DNA of 64,000 bases from Actinomycetes bacterium (GTDB lineage: Bacteria > Actinomycetota > Acidimicrobiia > Acidimicrobiales > Acidimicrobiaceae): positions 20,013-84,012 of the forward strand of contig JAJZBG010000008.1 of assembly GCA_021799035.1 (NCBI GenBank), in the 5' to 3' direction. Below are positions 35,396 to 43,839 of the stretch, one piece after another. The notes beneath the pieces are model-generated. The model saw nothing but the letters and a program-made list of their open reading frames with translations. It was not told the DNA's origin and did no database searches. Numbering within the stretch: position 1 is the stretch's first letter; every line of letters begins with the position of its first letter. A program made the position numbers and the translations under genes.

Positions 35396-36586
35396 GTGAG
35401 ATATTCGTTTACTTCGGAGTCGGTTACAGAAGGTCACCCCGACAAGATGGCTGATCAGATCTCAGATGCGGTTCTGGACGCCATACTCTCGCAGGATCCG
35501 TATGGAAGAGTGGCGTGCGAAACGCTCCTGACGACGGGTTTGGTTGTAGTTGCCGGCGAGATCTCGACGAGTTCCTATGTGGACATTCCACGGCTGGTGC
35601 GAAAGACCATCTGCGACATCGGTTACGATCGCGAGTCATACGGATTTGACGGAAACACTTGTGGCGTCATCATATCGATAGGTGAACAGTCCCCTGACAT
35701 TTCTTCTGGAGTTTCGACTGCCTATGAAGTCAGGAACGGTGTTGATGGCTCCAATGAGCTTGACCTGCAGGGTGCGGGGGACCAAGGCATGATGTTCGGC
35801 TACGCCTGCAATGAGACCGAGGATCTGATGCCCTTGCCTATCTGGCTTGCTCACCGGCTTGCACAGAGGTTGTCCGAGGTCAGGCGCGCGAATATTCTCC
35901 CTTATCTTCGACCGGACGGCAAGACTCAGGTAACCATTGAATATGACCAAGGACGACCTGTGGCATTGAAAACCGTGCTTGTGTCAACCCAACACCAACC
36001 TGGGATCGATCTAAGGACGCTGTTGCTTCCAGATCTGACCGAGTCAGTCATCATGCCGATGATTCCAAAGAACCTCGATATTTCCCAAATGAAGATCCTG
36101 GCGAATCCCACAGGTCGGTTCGAGTTGGGAGGTCCGCACGCTGACACCGGATTGACGGGCCGGAAGATCATCGTTGATACTTATGGTGGAATGGCTCGCC
36201 ATGGGGGTGGAGCATTCTCGGGTAAAGATCCTTCGAAAGTTGACAGGTCGGGTGCTTATGCGGCGCGTTGGGTGGCAAAGCACGTAGTCGCCTCTGGGGC
36301 TGCAGACAGATGCGAGATCCAGGTTGCATACGCAATTGGCGTTGCACGGCCGGTATCGATAATGGTGGAAACATTTGGAACTGAGAAAGTCAGCCCTGAA
36401 TCCATTGCGAAGGCAGTTGAAGAGGTTTTTGATCTGAGGCCTCTTGCAATAATAAAGGAGCTGGACCTGAGACGTCCGATCTATCGCCGTACAGCCGCCT
36501 ACGGGCATTTTGGGAGATCCGATAAAGGGTTCACCTGGGAGGAGACAACGAAGCTCCCTGAGTTCAAGCAAGCACTCGGCCTGTAA
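35396..36586 (+). CDS. metK: S-adenosylmethionine synthetase
   Basis: This 396-residue enzyme makes SAM from methionine and ATP. The motifs are [23 protein letters not shown] at the N-terminus, [12 protein letters not shown], and the loop [22 protein letters not shown]. The start is GTG at 35396, 8 nt after AAGGG. Only 27 bp separate it from coaBC, so there is no room for a SAM riboswitch. Confidence 0.97.
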   Translation: MRYSFTSESVTEGHPDKMADQISDAVLDAILSQDPYGRVACETLLTTGLVVVAGEISTSSYVDIPRLVRKTICDIGYDRESYGFDGNTCGVIISIGEQSPDISSGVSTAYEVRNGVDGSNELDLQGAGDQGMMFGYACNETEDLMPLPIWLAHRLAQRLSEVRRANILPYLRPDGKTQVTIEYDQGRPVALKTVLVSTQHQPGIDLRTLLLPDLTESVIMPMIPKNLDISQMKILANPTGRFELGGPHADTGLTGRKIIVDTYGGMARHGGGAFSGKDPSKVDRSGAYAARWVAKHVVASGAADRCEIQVAYAIGVARPVSIMVETFGTEKVSPESIAKAVEEVFDLRPLAIIKELDLRRPIYRRTAAYGHFGRSDKGFTWEETTKLPEFKQALGL

Positions 36587-36617
36587 CTGCGACAGGCCGG
36601 CAAGTCAAGGGGTGTCG

Positions 36618-38513
36618 GTGGGTAACCAGAGCTCTTTGCCAGTCAGGGTCGCAGAAGTGCTGATTGATTCCGTTGGTCTGTCGAGGATTTTCTCCTATCG
36701 GATTCCCGACAAGATGCAGGCGGATATTGGCGTTGGCAGCTATGTGTCGGTAAAGCTCGCCAATTCGAGGTCGAAAGGGTGGGTCGTTGGGCTCAAAGAG
36801 CTCTCTGTTGATGAGGCAGAGTCTCTGCCATATGAGTTATTGCCGGTAAGTCGCCTTCTGGGAGGTGGGCCAACTCCTGAAGTTGTTTCCCTCTGTAAAT
36901 GGGCAGCATGGCGGTTCGTAGGCTCTCCAGTAAATTTCTTGACTCACGCGAGTCCAAAGCGCCGAATTAGCCCTACGCCGGGAGGTGAGCTGGACTTTCA
37001 CAGTTGTGAGGAGAAGTTTTTTCACAGTCGTGGAGATTCGCTAGTGGTGCGCATCCCCCCGACGCACTCCAGAGTTCGCTGGGTGATAGAGCATCTTGGA
37101 GATCCGGCGGAACTAGTTGGAACGGCCATAGTCGTCTGTGCTTCCCAGGCATTGGTGAAGCAATTCGCTAGGCAGCTAGCGGAAAATGGCTACAGAGTGG
37201 CGATTTTCCCGGATCATTTCGAAGATGCAGTCAACAATGCGCATGTAGTAGTCGGTGCGAGGAATGCGGTTTTTGCATCAGTATCGCGCTTGAGTGAGGT
37301 CATAGTGGTAGATGCTGACGATCCTTCGCACACAGAATCCTCCTCTCCTTCATGGAGCAGCTACATTGTTGCGCAGGCGCGTGTCGGCGAGGGTCAGAAG
37401 GCAGTCTTGCTTTCCTCAGCTCCAACGTTAGACATGCTGTATGGTTCGAAAACGATGTCGCTTTCCCGAAGGGTTGAGAGATCAGGGTGGCCGAAGATTC
37501 GTATAGGCAACATTTCCGAGCCAAGTAGAGGGGGCCCACTGATCTCCGGCGATCTTCTGGGAGTCATAACCTCCGTACTGCGAACAAAAACAATTCCCCC
37601 AACCTTTACGAATGAGGGCCTCATAGATTACGACGGCGTAATTGTCTTGTACAACAGGCTTGGTGGCGCCAGAACCCTAGTGTGCCAAAGGTGCAACCAG
37701 GTTGTGAGCTGCGAGGTGTGTTCAACGACGTTAATGCAAGCGATCTCAAGCCAGCAGAGTGCTGTGTGGCAAGATCGAGGTGAGATGAACAGAATGGTAA
37801 AGGAGCGTTTGGCTCTCTTTGCCTTGACTTGTCCGAGATGCAAAAAAGAGTACCCAGTAATTTGCACTCACTGCATGTCCACTTCGCTAAAAGTCGTTAC
37901 GTTCGGTATAGATCGCTTCAAGGACCTCCTGCAAGCAGCGCTCGGGACGCCGGTTGGTGAAATAAGGGCAAATTCGGAGGTTCGGCTCGCGGATCTGCCC
38001 TCTGTAATCATTGGCACGGAGGCGGTGTTTTCTCGCTTCACATCGGCCAAATTGGTTGTCGTGGCCGACTTTGATCACTACCTGTATGCTCCGTCGCTCG
38101 ATGCGAGGGAGAAAGCCTTCGCACTTGTGGCGCGGGCTGCCAGGCTGGTGCCTTCGCGAAGCGTAGACACTGGCAATGTGCCAATCTATCTTCAGACTAG
38201 AGATGTTGACAGCCCTGTCATCAGAGCTGTTGTTGCCGGAGATCCGCGTTTGTTGACTTCAAAGGAGGCTGCGATGCGCAGGCGTCTTGGCTTGCCTCCG
38301 TTTGGTGCAATAGTGCGCTGTTATGGACCGAAGGCACAAGAGTGGATTTCGCGCTCTGATATTGCCGGGGCTTTGGAGATCGAAGTGATTTCGGTGAGGG
38401 ACGGGGTCTTTGACATACGATCCGGTTCTTTGGATCGCTTATTGGATTCTCTAAGCGAATTGAGATCGAAACTGAGCTTTTCGGGTGTCCACTTTTCTGC
38501 AATACCAGCCTAA
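36618..38513 (+). CDS. priA: PriA-type primosomal protein N' lacking helicase motifs
   Basis: This ~631-residue protein matches PriA in the N-terminal 3'-end-binding domain (VRVAEVLIDSVGLSRIFSYRIPD...) and in the eight-Cys zinc region (CQRC, CEVC, CPRC, CTHC at about 395-455). However, no Walker A GxGKT is present where expected, and the DExH box is replaced by VDADDPSH, so ATPase/helicase activity is unlikely. Actinobacterial PriA proteins are known to have such degenerate motifs. The start is GTG 36618, 6 nt after AAGGG; the frame extends upstream into metK. It converges with the next gene, overlapping by 4 bp. Confidence 0.88.
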   Translation: MGNQSSLPVRVAEVLIDSVGLSRIFSYRIPDKMQADIGVGSYVSVKLANSRSKGWVVGLKELSVDEAESLPYELLPVSRLLGGGPTPEVVSLCKWAAWRFVGSPVNFLTHASPKRRISPTPGGELDFHSCEEKFFHSRGDSLVVRIPPTHSRVRWVIEHLGDPAELVGTAIVVCASQALVKQFARQLAENGYRVAIFPDHFEDAVNNAHVVVGARNAVFASVSRLSEVIVVDADDPSHTESSSPSWSSYIVAQARVGEGQKAVLLSSAPTLDMLYGSKTMSLSRRVERSGWPKIRIGNISEPSRGGPLISGDLLGVITSVLRTKTIPPTFTNEGLIDYDGVIVLYNRLGGARTLVCQRCNQVVSCEVCSTTLMQAISSQQSAVWQDRGEMNRMVKERLALFALTCPRCKKEYPVICTHCMSTSLKVVTFGIDRFKDLLQAALGTPVGEIRANSEVRLADLPSVIIGTEAVFSRFTSAKLVVVADFDHYLYAPSLDAREKAFALVARAARLVPSRSVDTGNVPIYLQTRDVDSPVIRAVVAGDPRLLTSKEAAMRRRLGLPPFGAIVRCYGPKAQEWISRSDIAGALEIEVISVRDGVFDIRSGSLDRLLDSLSELRSKLSFSGVHFSAIPA

Positions 38514-39370
38514 ACGCCAATGGGATTGGCAGCAGGAAAGCCGACATAGTCTCTTACGAGTTCAGATATCGCTCGGAGGACTTGTTCAATTCTTGCAAGC
38601 TTGGATGAGTCCATAGACGACCAAGGGTCGGAATATTGATCGGTCTGTGCCTCAATTCTTTGTTTCACTGTTTGACCAAGCTCTGTAAGGATTGGCTGCT
38701 GTGAATTGCTGTAAACGGACAGCAATCCCGCCGAGACGAGCCTCTCAAAGCCCTCGTTCCACGCCTCCACCGACCATCCCCTCGTCGGGAAGATTACATC
38801 GTGGGTCACAGCTCCCGTCGCTATTTGTAATAAGTGAGACTGGACTCCGTCAATTCCATGGGCAGCTAGGGCAGCATTGTGAGTATCGCCACGATGCTCT
38901 CGAAGCAGAGTTGCCGCCCCAAAAAGGCGGAGTTCGGTGGAATCGCCCCAATCAATGCCCAGATGCGCTGCGTATAGCGCTCTTCCACTGATAGGCAGCG
39001 ATCGTGCAGCTTCGAAAAGCTCCAGTGAAAACTGCCCAAGGGTGTCCTCGCCGATATTCGATCCGGCCCCGTTTTTAATCGCGTCGACCGCGAGCTCGTG
39101 CCGTATTCGCAGAATCTCTGCCGGCCGAGCGAGCTGCCATGACGCGGGGATGGCACGCCTTACGAGGGCAGGCGCAAAGTGATAGAAGAGAGCTTCCACG
39201 ACCTGAGGACTCGGGGTGCCAAGCGCGGCTGACCTCGAGGCGAAGTAGCTCATCCAGCCCCCCTTCATGCCAATGGAGCGGTATTTGTGGGGGGCATCGG
39301 GGTGGAAGTAGACGACTGAATGTATCGGCTCGTAGAGTCTCCACATTGCTCTGCTAATGTGCTCTTCCAT
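38510..39370 (-). CDS. SCO6745 family protein (MarR-like helix-turn-helix)
   Basis: This ~286-residue protein resembles the actinobacterial SCO6745 family, recognised by RAMWRLYEPIHSVVYFHPDA at the N-terminus, KGGWMSYFASRSAALG, and a C-terminal winged-helix-like region (EGFERLVSAGLLSV, LTELGQTVKQRIEAQTD). The function is unknown; a DNA-binding role is inferred from that region. ATG at 39370 is placed just before the conserved start; an ATG at 39397 would add nine residues. It is divergent from def and overlaps the priA stop by 4 bp. Confidence 0.82.
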   Translation of the reverse strand: MEEHISRAMWRLYEPIHSVVYFHPDAPHKYRSIGMKGGWMSYFASRSAALGTPSPQVVEALFYHFAPALVRRAIPASWQLARPAEILRIRHELAVDAIKNGAGSNIGEDTLGQFSLELFEAARSLPISGRALYAAHLGIDWGDSTELRLFGAATLLREHRGDTHNAALAAHGIDGVQSHLLQIATGAVTHDVIFPTRGWSVEAWNEGFERLVSAGLLSVYSNSQQPILTELGQTVKQRIEAQTDQYSDPWSSMDSSKLARIEQVLRAISELVRDYVGFPAANPIGV

Positions 39371-39528
39371 CAGGTAACCGCCTCGATAGCTTGACATTTA
39401 CAATTAGACCTTAAAAATGCGCGTTTAGCGACATCAATTTCGATCGGGAATTGGACGAAGTCCCATTCGCTGGGCTGACGGGTTATCTCGAAGGTTGGAG
39501 GCCGGAATGCTATCCTCCGAATTTCGCA

Positions 39529-39534
39529 TAGTAT
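39529..39534 (+). promoter_or_regulatory. -10-like TAGTAT for a leaderless def transcript
   Basis: TAGTAT is followed by exactly 6 nt and the GTG start of def; there is no Shine-Dalgarno sequence. A GGAGG/CCTCC inverted repeat lies upstream at about 39497-39518. Confidence 0.5.
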
Positions 39535-39540
39535 GAATAT

Positions 39541-40071
39541 GTGGCAACGTATCCTATTAGGACTTATGGTGATCCAGTCCTGCGTCAGGTGACAACCGAC
39601 GTCGAAAATGTCGATGATTCGATTGTCAAGCTTGTAGAGGACATGATCGAGACGATGCACGAGGCGCCTGGCGTTGGCCTCGCGGCATCTCAGGTTGGGG
39701 TGCAAAAAAGGATCTTTGTTTATGATATTGGGGACGGCCCGTCAGCGGTTCTCAATGGGAGGATCACTGAGTCGAGCGGAGAATGGACCTACGAAGAGGG
39801 ATGTCTGTCAGTTCCGGGTCTTTACTGGCCCATTACCAGGCCAAATCATGTTCTGCTCGAGGGTATCGACCTAGATGGTAAAGAACTGAAGATCGAAGCG
39901 TCTGAGCTTCTCGGGCGAGTATTCCAGCATGAGATAGACCACCTTGACGGCGTTCTGTTGATCGAAAGGCTCGACCCGAGTCAACGCAAGGAAGCATTGA
40001 AGATCCTTCGCTCCCAGTCTCTCAGCGCAGATGAGCAAAGAGCAAAACACAAGCTGTTGGGCAGGGGATAG
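39541..40071 (+). CDS. def: Peptide deformylase
   Basis: This 176-residue metalloenzyme removes the N-formyl group from nascent proteins. The three motifs are intact: GVGLAASQVG, EEGCLSVPG (metal Cys) and QHEIDHLDGVL (two metal His and the catalytic Glu). The GTG start has a TAGTAT box 6 nt upstream and no ribosome-binding site, so the mRNA is probably leaderless. It heads the run def-fmt-rpe-mog-rib. Confidence 0.97.
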   Translation: MATYPIRTYGDPVLRQVTTDVENVDDSIVKLVEDMIETMHEAPGVGLAASQVGVQKRIFVYDIGDGPSAVLNGRITESSGEWTYEEGCLSVPGLYWPITRPNHVLLEGIDLDGKELKIEASELLGRVFQHEIDHLDGVLLIERLDPSQRKEALKILRSQSLSADEQRAKHKLLGRG

Positions 40072-40084
40072 TTTTCTTGGGCTC

Positions 40085-40090
40085 TAGGTT
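40085..40090 (+). promoter_or_regulatory. -10-like TAGGTT upstream of fmt
   Basis: TAGGTT is followed by 6 nt and the fmt GTG at 40097. The AGG could also act as a weak ribosome-binding site, so this is an ambiguous leaderless signal. Confidence 0.3.
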
Positions 40091-40096
40091 TGTCTT

Positions 40097-40975
40097 GTGA
40101 TCAGGAGAATAGCATTCCTTGGAACGCCGGAAGTTTCAGCATCTACACTGCGATTCATAGCTGATGCCGGCTATGAGATTCCTGTCGTAGTCACGGGGGA
40201 AGACAAGAGGCGAGGGCGTGGCTCTGGCGTTGTGGCTTCCCCGGTGAAGCGTCTGGCGGTCGATTTGGGACTTAACGTAGCTCATGACCCGAGAGTGCTT
40301 CTCCAAACGGAGTTTGATCTTGCCGTGGTTGTGGCGTATGGAAGGCTCATCTCAGACGAACTGCTCAAGAAGGGCCTCTTTGTGAACTTGCACTTTTCCC
40401 TTCTTCCGAGATGGCGCGGTGCTGCTCCGATGGAGAGAGCCATCCTTGAAGGAGACAAGGAAACCGGAATATGCCTGATGCGTCTGGTGAAAGAGCTGGA
40501 TGCAGGACCGATCTATCAGACGAGGCGAATTGCCCTGGATGACGAGATTAGTCTTTTTGATTTGGCAAGGAAGCTAAGCGAACTTGCCAATGAGGCTCTT
40601 GGAGATGAGCTCTCGCTTGGTGAAGATGCATTCAAGTCCGCCACTGATCAGGTGGGAGAGCCCACCTATGCGCACAAATTGACAGTGGACGATCTACGAA
40701 TTGACTGGTCTTCAACAAGTATTGAAATTCTTCGAAGAGTCAGGCTCGGTAGAGCGTGGACCACTCTAGGGGGGGCGCGATTCAAGATTCTTTCGGCGTC
40801 GAGCACTATAGACCATGCGTTAGACATTGCGCCTGGGCAAGTATCCGGGGTCTACGTTGGGACTGGCGGGGGAGTGCTCGAACTGCGACACGTTCAGCCG
40901 GAGAACAAGAGGATCATGGAGGCCAAAGACTGGATAAACGGGATGAAGAATGTCAAGGATCTTCGTTTTATCTGA
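40097..40975 (+). CDS. fmt: Methionyl-tRNA formyltransferase
   Basis: This 292-residue enzyme formylates initiator Met-tRNA using 10-formyl-THF. The N-terminal Rossmann domain begins RIAFLGTPEVSASTL, and the catalytic motif is VNLHFSLLPRWRGAAPMERAI with Asn, His and the downstream Asp in KELDAGPIY. The C-terminal OB-like domain follows from about residue 195. The start is GTG at 40097, 25 bp after def, its usual partner gene. Confidence 0.96.
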   Translation: MIRRIAFLGTPEVSASTLRFIADAGYEIPVVVTGEDKRRGRGSGVVASPVKRLAVDLGLNVAHDPRVLLQTEFDLAVVVAYGRLISDELLKKGLFVNLHFSLLPRWRGAAPMERAILEGDKETGICLMRLVKELDAGPIYQTRRIALDDEISLFDLARKLSELANEALGDELSLGEDAFKSATDQVGEPTYAHKLTVDDLRIDWSSTSIEILRRVRLGRAWTTLGGARFKILSASSTIDHALDIAPGQVSGVYVGTGGGVLELRHVQPENKRIMEAKDWINGMKNVKDLRFI

Positions 40976-41003
40976 TTACCATCGGCAATTGAGCCGGCAT
41001 AGG

Positions 41004-41009
41004 TAGGAT
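41004..41009 (+). promoter_or_regulatory. -10-like TAGGAT upstream of rpe
   Basis: TAGGAT is followed by 6 nt and the rpe GTG at 41016. AGGAT may instead be a Shine-Dalgarno sequence; the site cannot be decided by eye. Confidence 0.3.
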
Positions 41010-41015
41010 TTAGCT

Positions 41016-41684
41016 GTGATAGAGATTGCTCCATCAATACTTTCGGCTGATTTCGCTTATCTTGGTGAGGCGATTCATGCAGTCGAGCCAGAGACCTCTT
41101 GGATCCATGTCGATGTGATGGACGGCCACTTTGTTCCCAACCTCACCATTGGACCGCCAGTCGTTGCCTCGATCAGAAGACATACCAAGAGCTTTCTCGA
41201 TTGCCATTTGATGATTACAGACCCCTGGGATTATTTGTCTGACTTTGCAAAAGCGGGAGCTGACTCGGTCTCATTTCACTTCGAAGTGGGTCGCACAACT
41301 GAGCTGATAAATATGACCCGTGATCTAGGAATGAAGGTAGGCATGGCGGTGAATCCAGATGCCAAGTTCGATGACTATGCACAATTCATTGCTCAGGTGG
41401 ACATGCTCCTTGTCATGAGCGTGTTTCCAGGATTTGCTGGCCAGTCGTTCATTGCGTCGGTGCTCGAGCCGCTGCGAAGAGCTCGACAGCTCATTGACTC
41501 CCAAGGTGCCCAAACCCTTTTGCAAATCGACGGGGGAATCTCGCTTGATACCATTGGCGAATCCAGTCGCGCTGGAGCAGAGATCTTTGTGGCTGGTTCG
41601 GCAGTATTTGGAAATCCGGATCCGGCAATGGCGGTGAGGGGTCTCAAGGCAGCTGCTCTAAGTGCATTAAGGGAGCATGGGTGA
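41016..41684 (+). CDS. rpe: Ribulose-phosphate 3-epimerase
   Basis: This 222-residue TIM-barrel enzyme interconverts ribulose-5-P and xylulose-5-P. The motifs are IAPSILSADFAYL, WIHVDVMDGHFVPNLTIGPPVV, DCHLMI, VMSVFPGFAGQSFI and QIDGGIS, with the metal-binding His and Asp in place. In Actinobacteria rpe often precedes the rib genes, which use ribulose-5-P as substrate. Its TGA overlaps the mog start. Confidence 0.96.
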   Translation: MIEIAPSILSADFAYLGEAIHAVEPETSWIHVDVMDGHFVPNLTIGPPVVASIRRHTKSFLDCHLMITDPWDYLSDFAKAGADSVSFHFEVGRTTELINMTRDLGMKVGMAVNPDAKFDDYAQFIAQVDMLLVMSVFPGFAGQSFIASVLEPLRRARQLIDSQGAQTLLQIDGGISLDTIGESSRAGAEIFVAGSAVFGNPDPAMAVRGLKAAALSALREHG

Positions 41685-42172
41685 TGGAGTTGTTGGCAAA
41701 GATTCTTACGGTATCAGATGGTGTGATGGCAGGGACCAGGGAAGACCGGTCCGGTCAAGCCCTTGAAGACCTGCTTGAGCAGAGAGGTTTCAAAGTTGTC
41801 GAGAGGCGTGTCATCGAAGATGGCGTCGAGAGCGTGTCAAATGCCCTCGCCTCTCTGGCGAATGATTTTTCCGGTTTGGTGGTGTCTACGGGCGGGACAG
41901 GATTTGGGCCTAGGGATCTGACTCCAGAGGGTACGAAGGCGGTGCTGGATAGGGAAGCACCGGGGATAGCTGAGGCAGCCAGATTGGTGTCGCCGCTTGG
42001 GAGGCTTTCGAGGGCCGTTGCTGGGACCAGAGGGTCGGCGCTGATAATCAATACGCCAGGCTCGCCTGGCGGCGCTACGGAGACCCTTTCTGCTGTTTTG
42101 GACGTTATTCCTCATGCGCTCGAGTTGCTTGCAGGTGTCTCAAGCAGCCACGAGAGCATACAGGGGCGATAG
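41684..42172 (+). CDS. MogA/MoaB-family molybdopterin-binding protein
   Basis: This 162-residue protein belongs to the molybdenum cofactor MogA/MoaB family, which adenylylates or binds molybdopterin. Motifs are LTVSDGVMAGTREDRSG, STGGTGFGPRDLTPEG and the C-terminal NTPGSPGGATE. ATG at 41684 overlaps the rpe stop, with AGGGAG upstream; a GTG one codon before is possible. Its last base overlaps the ribD GTG, so it is embedded in the riboflavin operon. No other Mo cofactor gene is in the window. Confidence 0.88.
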   Translation: MELLAKILTVSDGVMAGTREDRSGQALEDLLEQRGFKVVERRVIEDGVESVSNALASLANDFSGLVVSTGGTGFGPRDLTPEGTKAVLDREAPGIAEAARLVSPLGRLSRAVAGTRGSALIINTPGSPGGATETLSAVLDVIPHALELLAGVSSSHESIQGR

Positions 42173-43197
42173 TGGCAGACGAGTCCTCGACGGACCATTT
42201 TGAAGAGAAGATGCTCCTTGCGGTAAGCGAAGCTGAGAAGGCGCGTCTCTTGTCTCCTCCAAACCCTTGGGTGGGGGCCGTTCTCGAGAGCGAACAAGGC
42301 ATGGTGGTGGGTCACACTCATCGGCCAGGGAACTTTCATGCCGAGATCGATGCGCTGGAAAGGGCCGGTTCAGCCGCCGCCGGTGCGACCTTATATGTGA
42401 CGCTCGAACCCTGCTCGCATCACGGCAAGACGCCACCTTGTGCGGAGGCGATCGTGACGGCTGGAGTAAAGCGCGTGGTTGTCGGAGTGGTGGATCCAGA
42501 TGACCGAGTTAGGGGTACCGGCTTGGAGTACCTCAGGGATCATGGCGTTGAGGTAGTTGAAGGGATAGCCAAGGACGCGGTGAAGTCTCAGCTTGCGCCA
42601 TATCTCAAGCAAAGATCGACCGGGCTCCCATGGGTGGTCTTGAAGCTTGCAGTTACCCTCGATGGCCGCATTGCGGCAAATGACGGAAGTTCCAACTGGA
42701 TCACTGGCGAGATGGCAAGGCATCGTGTTCAAGAGCTTAGAGCTGAGTCAGATGTCATTGCGGTTGGCGCACACACTGTGGCGGTCGACGATCCCCAGTT
42801 GACGGTCAGGATCCCCGGGATCAATAGGACTCCGCGTCGAATTGTGTTCGGTCGCATTCCAGCCAGTGCCAGGGTGTTGCCCGCAGAGGAGTTTTTCGGA
42901 ACAGCGGAGGAGTTTGTGTCTTCGTTGCAAGGCAGCGATACGATTCAGGTTCTCCTAGAGGGAGGGGCATCACTGGCCAAGAGCTTTCTTGAAGCGGACC
43001 TTATAGATCAGTACGTGTTCCACATCGCGCCTGCCATTTACGGAGGGGAAGATGGGAAATCAGCGTTTTCGGGTCACGGTGCCGCAACTATTAAGGATAT
43101 CAGAAGACTTGAATTCAAGAGCATGACTTCTCTTGGGAGTGATGTTGAGATTGTGGCCTGGTCGAAGCGGGCTTCCGAATTGATTCGATTGCTATGA
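42172..43197 (+). CDS. ribD: Bifunctional riboflavin deaminase/reductase
   Basis: This 341-residue protein has an N-terminal zinc deaminase domain (about 1-145) with NPWVGAVL, FHAEIDAL and EPCSHHGKTPPC (His and two Cys zinc ligands), and a C-terminal NADPH reductase domain (about 150-341) with KLAVTLDGRIAANDGSSNWITG and LLEGGASLAKSFLE. It performs the two steps after GTP cyclohydrolase II. The GTG start overlaps the mog TAG by one base, with AGGGG 5 nt upstream. Confidence 0.96.
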   Translation: MADESSTDHFEEKMLLAVSEAEKARLLSPPNPWVGAVLESEQGMVVGHTHRPGNFHAEIDALERAGSAAAGATLYVTLEPCSHHGKTPPCAEAIVTAGVKRVVVGVVDPDDRVRGTGLEYLRDHGVEVVEGIAKDAVKSQLAPYLKQRSTGLPWVVLKLAVTLDGRIAANDGSSNWITGEMARHRVQELRAESDVIAVGAHTVAVDDPQLTVRIPGINRTPRRIVFGRIPASARVLPAEEFFGTAEEFVSSLQGSDTIQVLLEGGASLAKSFLEADLIDQYVFHIAPAIYGGEDGKSAFSGHGAATIKDIRRLEFKSMTSLGSDVEIVAWSKRASELIRLL

Positions 43198-43237
43198 AGT
43201 CGCATAAGCTGATTTGTCAGTCCAATGGAGGCTCATG

Positions 43238-43831
43238 ATGTTTACTGGTTTGGTCGAAGGACTAGGTTCCTTCAAATCTAAAGATGGCGACAGGTTCACC
43301 TTTAGCTGGCCTGGCAATGACACGCCCTTCTCTTTGGGCGAGTCAATAGCGGTCAATGGATGTTGTCTTACTGTTGTGGACTTTCGGGGGGAGGATTGGA
43401 CTGCAAACGTGATATCAGAGACCTTGGCCCGCACGAACCTCGGATTTCTCAGTCCTGGCGATCTGGTTAATTTCGAAAGGCCAGTCAAGGTATCAGATCG
43501 CCTGGGTGGCCACATAGTACAAGGCCACGTGGACACAATCGGTATCGTGAGGCAGCCAGCTCCGAATCTGGTTGTTGGATTTGATCGCCAGTTTGCAAAG
43601 TATGTCGTTGAAAAGGGCTCCATTGCGATAGACGGGGTTTCCCTTACCGTAGTTGAGGCTGGAGAAGATTTCGCATCGGTCTCCCTTATCCCACACACTA
43701 GCTCGGTGACTACACTTGGTGTCAGGAACGCTGGCGAGAGGGTGAATTTGGAGTTTGACATAGTTGCTAAGTATGTTGAACGTATGCACACTCTTGAGAT
43801 TCGAGATCAGGCGGAGAGGGCTCTTTCATAA
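43238..43831 (+). CDS. ribE: Riboflavin synthase alpha subunit
   Basis: This 197-residue enzyme dismutates two lumazines to riboflavin. It has two similar beta-barrel halves: MFTGLVEGLG...VNGCCLTVVD and HIVQGHVDTIG...IDGVSLTVVE. ATG 43238 is the start because it matches the family MFTG and GGAGG lies 6 nt upstream; the frame is open upstream to 43214. It is followed by ribBA after 8 bp. Confidence 0.96.
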   Translation: MFTGLVEGLGSFKSKDGDRFTFSWPGNDTPFSLGESIAVNGCCLTVVDFRGEDWTANVISETLARTNLGFLSPGDLVNFERPVKVSDRLGGHIVQGHVDTIGIVRQPAPNLVVGFDRQFAKYVVEKGSIAIDGVSLTVVEAGEDFASVSLIPHTSSVTTLGVRNAGERVNLEFDIVAKYVERMHTLEIRDQAERALS

Positions 43832-43839
43832 TAGACAGG

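Noticed and set aside
40976..42200. FMN riboswitch ahead of the rib genes
   Set aside because: No AGGATAT...GAAATTCCC-type core is present and the intergenic gaps are too short.
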